Shown: positions 26,106 to 35,855 of the stretch, piece after piece
Numbering within the stretch: position 1 is the first letter of the stretch
Layout of the letters: each line of letters opens with the position of its first letter
From: CAIRDP01 sp037138335
GTDB taxonomy: Bacteria; Bacteroidota; Bacteroidia; Bacteroidales; FEN-979
Assembly (NCBI GenBank): GCA_037138335.1
Contig: JBAXIO010000007.1
Span: 120,079 to 184,078 of the forward strand
Length of the DNA: 64,000 nt
Direction of reading: 5' to 3'
Program-made: the position numbers and the translations under genes
Notes under the pieces: generated by a model
Seen by the model: the letters and a program-made list of their open reading frames with translations, nothing else
Database searches by the model: none
What the model was told of the DNA's origin: nothing

Positions 26106-26113
26106 TAATCTTG
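26106..26113 (+). promoter_or_regulatory. -7 box for the M16 protease gene
   Basis: TAATCTTG is one base from TAnnTTTG, with TTTT about 20 bases upstream (26083-26086) in place of the -33 TTTG. The ATG at 26137 is 23 bases beyond. Confidence 0.45.
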
Positions 26114-26136
26114 CATAAAATTCAAAACTTTTCGTT

Positions 26137-29100
26137 ATGCAGTTGAAAAAATTAACCATGAAAAGGTTTCTCGTCACAACGCTAAACCTTCTCTCATTAG
26201 GATTCTTAATGACCTTACTTATGAGTGCAACCCCTGAAGTAAATTATCCGGGCTACAAACTGATCGAAAAAAGGTTTGTCAAAGAGCTGAATGCAAATGT
26301 ATTCTTCCTGGAACATCTGAAAAGCGGGGCGAAGATCGTGAAATTCGCCACCGATGATGCCAACAAGACCTTTACCATCGCCTTTAAGACATTTCCCGAC
26401 AACGATTTCGGTGCTCCGCATATCACAGAGCATTCGGTTTTGAACGGAAGTAAAAACTATCCGGTAAAGAGCCCGTTTGACGTTCTTATCAAAGGTTCGC
26501 TTCATACCTTCATGAACGCTTTCACCTCGAAGGATTTTACGGCTTATCCTGTAGCCAGTATGAATGACAAGGATTATTTCAACCTCATGCACGTGTATCT
26601 TGACGCTGTATTCAATCCGCTTACCTACAGCGATCCCAGGATTTTCAAGCAGGAAGGCTGGCATTATGAACTGCTCGACAAAGACAGCGCGCTTACTTAT
26701 AAAGGCGTTGTTTACAATGAAATGAAAGGCGCTTTTTCTGATCCAAGGGAGGAACTTAGCTACCAGGTATACAGGAACCTCTTCCCCGATAATGCTTATG
26801 GAAAGGAATCAGGCGGATATCCCTTCACTATTCCCCATCTTACCTACGAACAGTTCCTGAATTTCCACAAGAAGTTCTACCATCCCGAAAACTCTTACAT
26901 TTATCTTTACGGTGACGCCCCCCTGGCACAGGAACTGGCTTTTATCGACAAGGAATATCTTTCCCATTATACCAAAGCAAACAATAAGGCCAGCATCACC
27001 GACCAGAAGCCGTTTGCCAAGATGATGGACCTCACCGGCTATTATCCTATCATGCCGGGCGACGACGCCAACAACCAGACTTACCTTTCACTGAATTACG
27101 TGACAGGCCACAATACCGACCAGGCGCTGGTAATGGCTCTTGACGTTCTCAGCGAGGTTCTCGTAAACCAGGAATCAGCCCCGATCCGTCTTGCCCTTCA
27201 GGCAGCAGGGATCGGACAGGATGTCAACGCATCCTCCAGCAATTACAAGCAGAACGTGTTCCAGATCATGGTCCAGAATGCCAATGCGGCCGACAAGGAT
27301 AAATTTAACGACATTGTTAAAAAATGCATGCAGGATGCTGTTGACAAGGGCCTCGACAAACAGGTCGTTGAAGGAGTCATCAACCGTATGGAATTCCAGC
27401 TCCGCGAAGGCAACGATGCACAGAAAGGAATGTACTGCGTATTCCGCGCATTGCCTACAAGCTTCTTTGCCGATGATCCTTTTACAGGGCTTGAATATGA
27501 AAAACCCCTGGCAGAAGTAAAGAAAGCCCTTACGACGAAATACCTGGAAAATATCATCAAAACCAGTTTCCTCGACAATCCGCATACCCTGCTTTATACC
27601 CTGGCCCCGAAAGTCGGAGCTGATGATGAGAAGAATGCAGCTGTTGCAGCCGAACTTAAATCATACAAGGCAATCCTGACACCTGCCCAGATCGACGCTC
27701 TTGTGAAGGATACCAAAGACCTGCTGGATTACCAGAAATCGGAAGACAGTCCTGAGGCCCTTGCAAAGATCCCTTTGCTTGAGATCAAAGACATCAACCC
27801 CAAAGCCACATTCTACAGTGTTGAAGAAAGCAAAGTTGCAGGCGTACCAATGCTTTACCGCAACGAATTTACAAACGGTGTGGTTTACATGAACCTTTTC
27901 TTTGACCTGAGGGCGCTTCCCCAGGACATGATCCCTTATGCTTCCCTGCTGTCGAATGTGCTTTCGATGTTGAATACCGAGAAATACAGTTTTGGAGACC
28001 TGAACAAGGCATTGAACATCAATACCGGGGGTTTTTACACCTCACTTAAAACCTACCAGGAAAACCTCGACGATAATACAATGATCCCTAAACTGGCAGT
28101 CACATCAAAATCCATGACCGGGAAAGTTGATAAGATGGCCGAACTCACTTCGGAGATCCTGCTGAAAACAAAATATGACGATGTGGAAAGACTGAAAAAT
28201 GTACTGACAAGGCATTTGTCACAATTGGAAGCCACAACAAAACAGGACGGCTATACCATAGCAAGCGGACGTTTCCCGTCATACTTCAGCAAGTCGGGTG
28301 TATACGGCGAAATGACCACCGGTCTTACTTACTACTGGTTTGTTGCTGACCTGATGAAGAATTTCGACAGCCGCTCGGGTGAGCTTATTGCCAACCTGAA
28401 GAAAGTCGCTTCACTTTTATTTACGAAGAACAACCTGATTGCCGGAGTGACAACGAATAAAGAAGCTTTTGCGAAATTCACACCTGCGCTTGAGAAGCTT
28501 GTGAAGGAATTGCCAAACGTTCCGGTAGCAATGAAAACATGGGCCCTGGATCCCCAGGCTAAGAATGAAGGCTTCCTTACACCTTCAAAAGTGCAGTATG
28601 TAGTCGCAGGTTTTGACTACAAGCAGTTGGGATATAAGTGGGATGGAAAGATGAGGGTACTGAGCCAGATCCTTTCAACCGATTACCTGCAGACAAGGAT
28701 CCGTGTAATGGGAGGCGCTTATGGAGGATGGAGCACAATCTCTCCACTCGGAAGCATTACATTCAACTCATACCGCGACCCTAACCTTAAACAGACTCTC
28801 GATAATTTTAAGGGGATCCCCGAATACCTGAAGACGTTTGAAGCCGACGACAAGTCTATGACGCGCTATATCTTAGGCACCGTTTCAAGCATCGACCGTC
28901 CGCTTACCGCCTCCCAGAAAGGCGACCAGGCATTCAGTTACTACTTCAACAAGAGAACTGAAAAGGCAATACAGGATGACCGTACGGCTGTGATAAACAC
29001 CAAAGCCGCCGATATTAAATCATTTGCCAAGATGATACAGGATGTCCTCGACAAGAATGAGTTCTGTGTTTATGGAAACTCCGACAAGATCAATGCCGAC

Positions 29101-29139
29101 AAGGCTTTGTTCAAGAACCTGGTTAATATTCAAAAATAA
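26137..29139 (+). CDS. M16C family zinc metalloprotease (presequence protease-like)
   Basis: The 1000-residue protein is an insulinase-family protease with the four-domain layout of presequence protease (M16C). The inverted zinc motif HITEH starts at residue 95 and a distal Glu lies in VVYNEMKGAFSD. A hydrophobic segment at residues 10-30 looks like a signal peptide, so it probably works in the periplasm degrading peptides. ATG at 26137 and 26158 are both possible starts; the second gives a more compact signal peptide beginning MKRFLVTTLN. A shared terminator follows. Confidence 0.92.
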   Translation: MQLKKLTMKRFLVTTLNLLSLGFLMTLLMSATPEVNYPGYKLIEKRFVKELNANVFFLEHLKSGAKIVKFATDDANKTFTIAFKTFPDNDFGAPHITEHSVLNGSKNYPVKSPFDVLIKGSLHTFMNAFTSKDFTAYPVASMNDKDYFNLMHVYLDAVFNPLTYSDPRIFKQEGWHYELLDKDSALTYKGVVYNEMKGAFSDPREELSYQVYRNLFPDNAYGKESGGYPFTIPHLTYEQFLNFHKKFYHPENSYIYLYGDAPLAQELAFIDKEYLSHYTKANNKASITDQKPFAKMMDLTGYYPIMPGDDANNQTYLSLNYVTGHNTDQALVMALDVLSEVLVNQESAPIRLALQAAGIGQDVNASSSNYKQNVFQIMVQNANAADKDKFNDIVKKCMQDAVDKGLDKQVVEGVINRMEFQLREGNDAQKGMYCVFRALPTSFFADDPFTGLEYEKPLAEVKKALTTKYLENIIKTSFLDNPHTLLYTLAPKVGADDEKNAAVAAELKSYKAILTPAQIDALVKDTKDLLDYQKSEDSPEALAKIPLLEIKDINPKATFYSVEESKVAGVPMLYRNEFTNGVVYMNLFFDLRALPQDMIPYASLLSNVLSMLNTEKYSFGDLNKALNINTGGFYTSLKTYQENLDDNTMIPKLAVTSKSMTGKVDKMAELTSEILLKTKYDDVERLKNVLTRHLSQLEATTKQDGYTIASGRFPSYFSKSGVYGEMTTGLTYYWFVADLMKNFDSRSGELIANLKKVASLLFTKNNLIAGVTTNKEAFAKFTPALEKLVKELPNVPVAMKTWALDPQAKNEGFLTPSKVQYVVAGFDYKQLGYKWDGKMRVLSQILSTDYLQTRIRVMGGAYGGWSTISPLGSITFNSYRDPNLKQTLDNFKGIPEYLKTFEADDKSMTRYILGTVSSIDRPLTASQKGDQAFSYYFNKRTEKAIQDDRTAVINTKAADIKSFAKMIQDVLDKNEFCVYGNSDKINADKALFKNLVNIQK

Positions 29140-29170
29140 TTTAAGAAATTCCACGGGTTTCTTCCCGGTG

Positions 29171-29211
29171 AAAAAGAAAGGGTGGTCAGAATCTGATCAC
29201 CCTTTCTTTTT
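29171..29211. terminator. Bidirectional terminator shared by the M16 gene and tsaE
   Basis: The arm AAAAAGAAAGGGTG (29171-29184) pairs with CACCCTTTCTTTTT (29198-29211), with an inner partial pair. The stem has an A run on one side and a T run on the other, so it can stop transcription from both convergent genes. It contains the last codons of tsaE. Confidence 0.85.
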
Positions 29212-29587
29212 CCCCTGATATCTCCATCCTTACCGTACCCTCGGGCAGGAGATCCCCGGCAAGCTCCGGCCACTCGATAAAACAGTATGAACCGGAGTAA
29301 ACATAATCTTCATACCCGATATCAAAGACCTCTTCTATCTTGTTGATACGGTAGAAATCGAAGTGAAAGACAGATCCTCCGGATAAAGTTTTGTACTCGT
29401 TGATAATTGCAAAGGTAGGGCTCTGGACCTCGTCGGACACTCCGAGCTGACGGCAGAGTTCCCTGATCAGAGTCGTCTTGCCTGCCCCCATCTTTCCATA
29501 TAAAGCAAACACCCTCGAATGGGGGAAGGTTTCCAGGATTTTCTTTGCGACTTCCGGCAAGGACTCAAGGGTAGAGGTCAGGGTCAT
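29186..29587 (-). CDS. tsaE: tRNA threonylcarbamoyladenosine biosynthesis ATPase TsaE
   Basis: TsaE is the small ATPase that supports TsaB/TsaD in making the t6A modification at tRNA position 37. The 133-residue protein has the P-loop GKMGAGKTT and the family motifs SPTFAIINEY, HFDFYRI and CFIEWPE. Its start overlaps the stop of porX by four bases, so the two are translationally coupled. Its last codons lie inside the shared terminator stem. Confidence 0.96.
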   Translation of the reverse strand: MTLTSTLESLPEVAKKILETFPHSRVFALYGKMGAGKTTLIRELCRQLGVSDEVQSPTFAIINEYKTLSGGSVFHFDFYRINKIEEVFDIGYEDYVYSGSYCFIEWPELAGDLLPEGTVRMEISGEKERVIRF

Positions 29588-31137
29588 TTTCTCTTCAAAT
29601 ACACGCAGGGCACCAGCATCTCCTCCATCGAAATCCCACCGTGCTGGAACGTATCGCGGTAATAATTAACGTAATAATTGAAATTATTGGGATAAGCGAA
29701 AAAATCGTAGTTGCGGCAAAACACAAACGAAGAGCTCACATTGCCCCTTGGAAGGAAAGCATCCGCAGGATTCCTCACCTCAAAAGCTTCGTTCTTCTCA
29801 AATTTCAACGCTTTGCCGGTCTTATACCTGAGGTTGGTGTTTGTATTGCGGTCGCCCAGCACTTTCACCGGGTTGTTCACGCGAATGGAACCGTGATCGG
29901 TTGTGATTATGAGGTTCACATCCTTCTCCCCCAGCCAGCGGATGATCTCATACAGGGGTGAATGCTGGAACCAGCTCACGGTGATCGAACGGTAAGCCTT
30001 TTCATCGTCGGCCAGCTCCCTGATGATCTCCATCTCGGTGCGGGCATGCGAGAGCATATCCACGAAATTGTAAACGATGAAGTTCAGCTTGTTCACCATC
30101 AGGTTCGGAAGCAATTCGACGAGTTTGCGCCCATAGGTCTGGTTCAGGACCTTATAGTAAGAGTATTTCACATCCCTTCCGTACCGCTTGAGCAGTTCCC
30201 CGAGAAGTTCCGACTCGAAATTATTCTTTGTCCCTTCTTCATCTTCATTCACCCAGTACTTCGGGTACTTCCGCTCTATCTCGGTGGGAAGCAGTCCGGC
30301 AAACAAGGCATTCCTCGCATACTGGGTCACCGATGGCAGGATACTGTAATAGATATCCTCTTTCTCGACCCTGAAATTCTCTTCAAAGAAAGGCTGTAAT
30401 ATCTTCCACTGGTCATACCTGAGGTTGTCGACAAGAATTACAAATACCGGCTTGTTTTCGTCCATTACCGGGAACACTTTCTCCTTGACGACATTATGAG
30501 ACTGGACAGGCCTGGGGTTTACTTTTCCATGCAGCCAGTCGATATAGTTCCTTTCAACAAACTTGCTGAAAACCTGGTTCGCTTCGTTTTTCTGGAGTTG
30601 CAGCACCTGCTGCATACCGTCGTCCATCGACTGCTCAAGCTTCAGCTCCCAGAAAACGATCTTCTTATATACCTCGACCCATTCCTCGAAATTCAGGCGG
30701 TTGCTGATCTCCATCCCTATATTCCTGAATTCCTGCTGGTACTGGAAATTGGTCTTCTCGCTGATCAGTTTTTTATTTTCCAGGTTTTTCTTTAGGCAAA
30801 GGAGTATCTGGTTTGGTTTTACAGGCTTGATAAGGTAATCGGCTATGTTTGACCCGATGGCATCCTCCATGATAGCCTCTTCCTCGCTCTTGGTGATCAT
30901 TACCACCGGTAAACCCGGCAGGTCGGCCTTGATCTTCATCAGGGTCTCAATACCCGATAAGCCAGGCATCTGTTCATCGAGGAAAACGATATTAAACTGC
31001 CTGGCCTTGATCAGGTCCAGCGCATCATAGCCGCTGTTGGCTGTTTCCACTTCATAGCCCTTATCCCTGAGAAAAATGATATGCGGTTTTAAAAGGTCAA
31101 TTTCATCATCAACCCACAATATACTTACTTTATCCAT
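29584..31137 (-). CDS. porX: PorX, T9SS regulator with receiver and PglZ/alkaline phosphatase domains
   Basis: The 517-residue protein has an N-terminal receiver domain (about 1-120), with the phospho-Asp in FLDEQMPGLSG. A linker follows, then a C-terminal alkaline-phosphatase-superfamily PglZ domain with VDNLRYDQWKIL, SILPSVTQYARNALFAG and ITTDHGSIRVNNP. This architecture is that of PorX, the response regulator that controls type IX secretion in Bacteroidota and whose PglZ domain is a zinc phosphodiesterase. It fits with the T9SS-sorted protease at the left end. The partner kinase PorY is not in the window. Confidence 0.93.
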   Translation of the reverse strand: MDKVSILWVDDEIDLLKPHIIFLRDKGYEVETANSGYDALDLIKARQFNIVFLDEQMPGLSGIETLMKIKADLPGLPVVMITKSEEEAIMEDAIGSNIADYLIKPVKPNQILLCLKKNLENKKLISEKTNFQYQQEFRNIGMEISNRLNFEEWVEVYKKIVFWELKLEQSMDDGMQQVLQLQKNEANQVFSKFVERNYIDWLHGKVNPRPVQSHNVVKEKVFPVMDENKPVFVILVDNLRYDQWKILQPFFEENFRVEKEDIYYSILPSVTQYARNALFAGLLPTEIERKYPKYWVNEDEEGTKNNFESELLGELLKRYGRDVKYSYYKVLNQTYGRKLVELLPNLMVNKLNFIVYNFVDMLSHARTEMEIIRELADDEKAYRSITVSWFQHSPLYEIIRWLGEKDVNLIITTDHGSIRVNNPVKVLGDRNTNTNLRYKTGKALKFEKNEAFEVRNPADAFLPRGNVSSSFVFCRNYDFFAYPNNFNYYVNYYRDTFQHGGISMEEMLVPCVYLKRK

Positions 31138-31216
31138 GTTTATTTTTATTGACTGCGGATGGCATTCTCCCGGGTTTTTATCAGGGGACTGATTTCCATG
31201 TTAAGTATAAATGTCG

Positions 31217-31224
31217 TAAGTTTG
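31217..31224 (+). promoter_or_regulatory. -7 box for the HD hydrolase gene
   Basis: TAAGTTTG matches TAnnTTTG in the 136-base gap between the divergent porX and HD genes, 49 bases before the ATG at 31274. Confidence 0.5.
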
Positions 31225-31273
31225 CTTTTATTGTGGCCCTGGCCGTAATTTAGCATTCTTTTAACAAATTTAA

Positions 31274-32521
31274 ATGAATTTCCGGGCAATCAATAAGATA
31301 AAAACGATCAACGACCCTGTCTACGGCTTTATCAAGATCCCTTCCGAGCTGGTTTACGACATCATGGACCACCCCTGGTTCCAGCGCCTCCGCAGGATCA
31401 AACAACTGGGCCTGACCAATTATGTCTATCCTTCGGCCCACCATACCCGCTTCCAGCATGCACTGGGCGCCATGCACCTCATGAGGCAGGCGGTTGGGGT
31501 GCTCAGGTCGAAAGGGATCCAGATAAGCCACGAGGAATCGGAGGGGCTCAGCATCGCCATCCTCCTTCATGACATCGGCCACGGTCCGTTTTCGCATACC
31601 CTTGAACAATCCATCGTGAAAGGGCTTTCCCATGAAGATATCTCCGACATGTTCATTGCCGGGCTCAACAAGCTGTTTGAAGGCAAACTGGAACTAGCCA
31701 GGAAAATTTTCAGGGGGAACCATGGGAAAAAATTCCTTCACCAGCTGGTCTCCAGCCAGCTCGACATGGACCGCCTCGACTACCTTTCACGCGACAGTTT
31801 TTTCACCGGGGTCGCCGAGGGCACTATCAATACCGACCGTATCATTAACATGCTCACGGTTTGCGATGATGAGCTGGTGGTAGAATCAAAGGGTATTTAT
31901 TCCATCGAAAAGTTCATTATCGCCCGCAGGCTGATGTACTGGCAGGTATACCTTCACAAGGCAGTGCTTGCCGCCGACCAGATGCTGGTGAATATCCTGA
32001 AAAGGGCCAAATTCCTTGGTGAGACCGATAAGGATATCCCGGCTGCCACCCCTGCCCTTAAATATTTCCTTACCCATGATATAGGCAATGAAGCATTTAT
32101 AAACGATCCTGGCTGTCTTAAACGCTTTGCCCTTCTCGATGATTATGATGTCGTCACTTCCATAAAACTCTGGATGGACCATCCCGATAAGGTGCTCTCA
32201 ACCCTTTGCCGCTGCCTTATCAACAGGAACCTTTTCAGGATGGAAATGCAGAATGAAGCTTTTAATCCTGATTATATACTGCGGATCACCGGGTCCACAA
32301 TGAAGCAGTACGGGCTTACAAGCGAAGAAACCTCATTTTTCGTAAATACCGAAGTAGTCACGAATCATGCATACAACCCCCGCCACGATAAAATCCTGAT
32401 CCGCACCGGCGACGGCAAACTCACCGATGTTGCAGCGGCTTCTGAACAACTCGACATTGCTGTTCTCTCGACTACCGTAAGCAAACACCTGCTAAGCTAT
32501 CCGAAGGATATAAAGATTTGA
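31274..32521 (+). CDS. HD-domain phosphohydrolase (COG1078-like)
   Basis: The 415-residue protein belongs to the dGTPase-like HD superfamily. Metal-binding residues are visible in HTRFQHALGAMHL and in the HD motif LLHDIGHGPFSHTLE, with the further Asp in QLDMDRLDYLSRD. Relatives hydrolyse dNTPs or related nucleotides, but the substrate for this branch is not established. There is no signal peptide. It is 76 bases upstream of lpxD, which has its own promoter. Confidence 0.9.
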   Translation: MNFRAINKIKTINDPVYGFIKIPSELVYDIMDHPWFQRLRRIKQLGLTNYVYPSAHHTRFQHALGAMHLMRQAVGVLRSKGIQISHEESEGLSIAILLHDIGHGPFSHTLEQSIVKGLSHEDISDMFIAGLNKLFEGKLELARKIFRGNHGKKFLHQLVSSQLDMDRLDYLSRDSFFTGVAEGTINTDRIINMLTVCDDELVVESKGIYSIEKFIIARRLMYWQVYLHKAVLAADQMLVNILKRAKFLGETDKDIPAATPALKYFLTHDIGNEAFINDPGCLKRFALLDDYDVVTSIKLWMDHPDKVLSTLCRCLINRNLFRMEMQNEAFNPDYILRITGSTMKQYGLTSEETSFFVNTEVVTNHAYNPRHDKILIRTGDGKLTDVAAASEQLDIAVLSTTVSKHLLSYPKDIKI

Positions 32522-32569
32522 TTTACTGAATATTATAAAATTCAAAAGAGCTGTTTCAAAAAAAATCGA

Positions 32570-32577
32570 TAAATTTG
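32570..32577 (+). promoter_or_regulatory. -7 box for the lpx operon
   Basis: TAAATTTG matches TAnnTTTG 20 bases before the lpxD ATG at 32598. Confidence 0.55.
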
Positions 32578-32597
32578 CACCCCGTTAACCAAAAACA

Positions 32598-33632
32598 ATG
32601 GAGTTCAGCGCTCAACAGATAGCCGGATTCCTCAACGGCATAGTTGAGGGTAAACCCGAAACCAGGGTATCAAACCTGTCAAAGATCGAAGAAGGCAAAC
32701 CGGGAACAATGACTTTCCTGGCTAATCCGAAATACACACAGTTTATCTATACCACCGAGGCATCCATAGTCGTGGTGAGTAAAGATTTTACTCCTTCCCA
32801 GGCCATTGCCCCCACCCTCATCCGTGTTGACGATCCCTACCAGAGCTTTGCCAAACTGCTGGAAATGTTCAACAGCATGACGGCAGGCAAAAAGGAAGTG
32901 TCATCCCTGGCATTCATTGCAGCTTCCGCAAAAACAGGCAAAGACCTGTCGATCGGGGCTTTCAGTTTTGTCGGAGAGAATGCCTTGCTGGGAGATAATG
33001 TGAGTATTTATCCGCAGGTATACATTGGCGACAATGTGAAGGTCGGGAATAACTGCACCATATATCCAGGTGTGAAGATCTACCGTGATTGCGTGATAGG
33101 AAATGACTGCACACTTCATTCGGGAGTGATCATAGGCAGCGATGGTTTCGGATTTGCGCCCCAAAGCGACAATAATTATCAGAAGGTTCCCCAGATCGGG
33201 AACGTTATCCTCGAAGATCATGTTGAGATAGGCTCAAACACCACCATTGACCGCGCAACCCTCGGATCGACCATCATAAGAAAGGGTGTGAAACTGGATA
33301 ACCTTATCCAGGTCGCCCACAATGTCGAAATTGGCGAAAATACCGTCATCGCGGCACAATCAGGCATTTCAGGGTCGACTAAGATCGGGAAGAACTGCAT
33401 GATCGCAGGCCAGGTTGGCATCATAGGCCATATTACCATTGCCGATGGCGTGAAGATCGGCGCACAGTCAGGCATTGGAGGATCCATCACCGGGGAAGGC
33501 GCCATGGTCCTTGGTTCCCCGGCCATAGACGTAAGAAAAACAAGGAGAAATTATATCCATCTCGCTAATCTCGACGAGATCGTGAGGAGGATCAACCATT
33601 TAGAGAAGGTCTTAAAAGACCATAAAGAGTAA
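32598..33632 (+). CDS. lpxD: UDP-3-O-(3-hydroxyacyl)glucosamine N-acyltransferase
   Basis: LpxD adds the second hydroxyacyl chain in lipid A synthesis, using hydroxyacyl-ACP. The 344-residue protein has the N-terminal uridine-binding domain (about 1-100), a left-handed beta helix of hexapeptide repeats (about 105-310) and a C-terminal helix. The catalytic His lies in IQVAHNVEIGE. It opens a run with lpxC-fabZ and lpxA, with gaps of 16 and 6 bases. A second LpxD-like gene lies at 37.3 kb. Confidence 0.96.
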   Translation: MEFSAQQIAGFLNGIVEGKPETRVSNLSKIEEGKPGTMTFLANPKYTQFIYTTEASIVVVSKDFTPSQAIAPTLIRVDDPYQSFAKLLEMFNSMTAGKKEVSSLAFIAASAKTGKDLSIGAFSFVGENALLGDNVSIYPQVYIGDNVKVGNNCTIYPGVKIYRDCVIGNDCTLHSGVIIGSDGFGFAPQSDNNYQKVPQIGNVILEDHVEIGSNTTIDRATLGSTIIRKGVKLDNLIQVAHNVEIGENTVIAAQSGISGSTKIGKNCMIAGQVGIIGHITIADGVKIGAQSGIGGSITGEGAMVLGSPAIDVRKTRRNYIHLANLDEIVRRINHLEKVLKDHKE

Positions 33633-33648
33633 AACCGAACCAGAATTC

Positions 33649-35040
33649 ATGAGTGAGAAGCAAAGAACGATAAAATCATCCGTCAGCGTTTCAGGCGTGG
33701 GCCTCCATACGGGCCTTGACGTGACCCTGACCTTCAACCCTGCCCCGCCTAACCACGGCATCAAATTTAAGCGTACCGATCTCGGGAATAATGTCATTGT
33801 GGACGCCGATGTCGACCTCGTGGTTGACACTTCCCGCGGGACCAGCATTGAATACGAGGGATCGAGGTTCGACACCATTGAACATGTGATGGCGGCCCTC
33901 ACCGGGCTGGAGATCGACAACGTGCTGATCGAGATGAACCAATCGGAAACCCCTATCCTCGACGGCAGTTCGCGTTTCTACGTGGAGGCCCTCAGCGGCG
34001 TGGGTACGGTTGAACAAAATGCACCCAGGAAATATTTCGAGCTGAACCAGATCATCACCTATACCAATCCCGAGAAGAAGGTTGAAATGATCGCCATGCC
34101 TTCAAAGGATTACCGCCTCTCGGTCATGATCGACTACGAATCGAGGGTGCTTCACTCGCAAAATGCAACCCTTAACGACATCCGCAGGTTTAAAGATGAA
34201 ATTGCAAACTGCAGGACCTTCGTCTTCCTTCACGAGATGGAATACCTCCTCAACAACAACCTCATTAAAGGCGGCGACCTGAGCAATGCCATCGTATTCG
34301 TAAACCGCGCCGTTTCAAAGGAAGAGCTCGACCATCTTGCAGGGATCTTTCATAAGCCCAAAGTGGAAGTGCTGCCCAGCGAAGGCATACTGAACAACCT
34401 CGACCTGCAGTTCCCCAATGAACCTGCAAGGCATAAGCTTCTTGATATCATCGGCGACCTCACCCTGGTTGGCATGCCCATCAAGGCCCATATCATTGCC
34501 ACCAGGCCGGGGCATTATTCGAATGTCCAGTTTGCAAAGCTGATCAAAAAACATATTAAAAAGGAGAAGAAGCACCAGGAAGGCCATAAGTTCGACCTTA
34601 CCAAGACGCTTTACGATATCAACCAGATCCAGAAGATGCTCCCCCACCGTTTCCCGTTCCTGCTGATCGACCGTATTATTGAAATGGGAAGCGATTACGT
34701 GGTGGGCCTTAAGAATGTGACCATTAACGAGGCTTTCTTCGTTGGCCATTTTCCCCAGGAACCCGTGATGCCTGGGGTGCTTCAGATCGAAGCCATGGCG
34801 CAGACCGGGGGGATCCTTTCATTAAGCACAGTAGACGACCCGCATAATTATACCACCTTGTTTGTTAAAATTGAGAATGTCAAGTTCAGGAGTAAAGTAG
34901 TGCCTGGCGATACCCTCGTATTTTTCAACCAGCTGTCGGCCCCCATCCGCCGCGGATTGATCTCCATGAAAGGCGTGGCCTATGTTGGCAATAAAATTGT
35001 GATGGAAGCTGAAATGATGGCACAGGTAACCCGAAAATAA
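33649..35040 (+). CDS. lpxC: LpxC-FabZ fusion: UDP-3-O-acyl-GlcNAc deacetylase and 3-hydroxyacyl-ACP dehydratase
   Basis: The 463-residue protein joins two enzymes. Residues 1-305 are LpxC, the committed zinc deacetylase of lipid A synthesis, with zinc ligands in IEHVMAALTG and HKLLDIIGDL. Residues 315-463 are FabZ, the dehydratase of fatty acid elongation, with LPHRFPFLLIDRI and HFPQEPVMPGVLQIEAMAQ carrying the catalytic His and Glu. The fusion is characteristic of Bacteroidota and ties hydroxyacyl-ACP use to both pathways. Confidence 0.97.
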   Translation: MSEKQRTIKSSVSVSGVGLHTGLDVTLTFNPAPPNHGIKFKRTDLGNNVIVDADVDLVVDTSRGTSIEYEGSRFDTIEHVMAALTGLEIDNVLIEMNQSETPILDGSSRFYVEALSGVGTVEQNAPRKYFELNQIITYTNPEKKVEMIAMPSKDYRLSVMIDYESRVLHSQNATLNDIRRFKDEIANCRTFVFLHEMEYLLNNNLIKGGDLSNAIVFVNRAVSKEELDHLAGIFHKPKVEVLPSEGILNNLDLQFPNEPARHKLLDIIGDLTLVGMPIKAHIIATRPGHYSNVQFAKLIKKHIKKEKKHQEGHKFDLTKTLYDINQIQKMLPHRFPFLLIDRIIEMGSDYVVGLKNVTINEAFFVGHFPQEPVMPGVLQIEAMAQTGGILSLSTVDDPHNYTTLFVKIENVKFRSKVVPGDTLVFFNQLSAPIRRGLISMKGVAYVGNKIVMEAEMMAQVTRK

Positions 35041-35046
35041 AATCCT

Positions 35047-35841
35047 ATGAATCAACCTCTTGCATATGTAAACCCCCAGGCAAAGATTGCCCCAAACGTG
35101 GTGATCGAGCCGTTTGTGACCATTGATAAGAATGTGATCATTGAAGAAGGCACCTGGATAGGTCCCAATGTGACCATTATGGAAGGCGCCAGGATAGGCA
35201 AGAACTGCAAGATCTTTCCCGGTGCGGTGATCTCGGCTATTCCCCAGGATTTGAAATTCGGAGGAGAGGATACCATAGTCAGGATCGGCAACAATACCAC
35301 CATCCGCGAATATGTCACGATAAACCGGGGCACGAAAGCCAGTTACGAAACTGTTATCGGCGACAACTGCCTGCTGATGGGCTACGTCCATATCGCCCAT
35401 GACTGCGTGGTTGGCAATAATGTGATCATGGGCGGTTATTCCGCGCTTGCCGGCCACATCTATCTTGACGACTGGGCTATACTCGGAGGTGTTGTAGCCG
35501 TTCACCAGTTCGTACATATCGGGGCCCATGCCTTTATCGGGGGAGGTTCCGGTGTAAGCAAGGATGTTCCTCCATATACCAAGGCTGCAAGGGAACCCCT
35601 GTCGTATGTGGGGGTTAATTCTATCGGACTTCGCCGCCGGGGTTTCAGTTCCGAAATGATCAATTATATCCAGGATATCTACCGCATCATCTTCGTAAGG
35701 GGATACAATGTTTCAAAGGCCGTGCGGATGATCGAGACCGAGATGCCCGCCACTCCTGAGCGGGATGAGATCCTTTCGTTCATCGCCAATTCCTCGAGGG
35801 GTATTATGAAAGGCCTGACAAAACGCAAATCTTCAGACTGA
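35047..35841 (+). CDS. lpxA: UDP-N-acetylglucosamine O-acyltransferase
   Basis: LpxA performs the first acylation in lipid A synthesis. The 264-residue protein is a hexapeptide-repeat beta helix followed by a helical C-terminal domain. Recognisable parts are the repeats from VNPQAKIAPNVVIEPF, the catalytic His region MGYVHIAHDCVVGNN and the HQFVHIGAHAFIGGGSGVS segment before the C-terminal domain. It follows lpxC-fabZ by 6 bases. Confidence 0.96.
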   Translation: MNQPLAYVNPQAKIAPNVVIEPFVTIDKNVIIEEGTWIGPNVTIMEGARIGKNCKIFPGAVISAIPQDLKFGGEDTIVRIGNNTTIREYVTINRGTKASYETVIGDNCLLMGYVHIAHDCVVGNNVIMGGYSALAGHIYLDDWAILGGVVAVHQFVHIGAHAFIGGGSGVSKDVPPYTKAAREPLSYVGVNSIGLRRRGFSSEMINYIQDIYRIIFVRGYNVSKAVRMIETEMPATPERDEILSFIANSSRGIMKGLTKRKSSD

Positions 35842-35855
35842 GCGGGGATCTTTTC

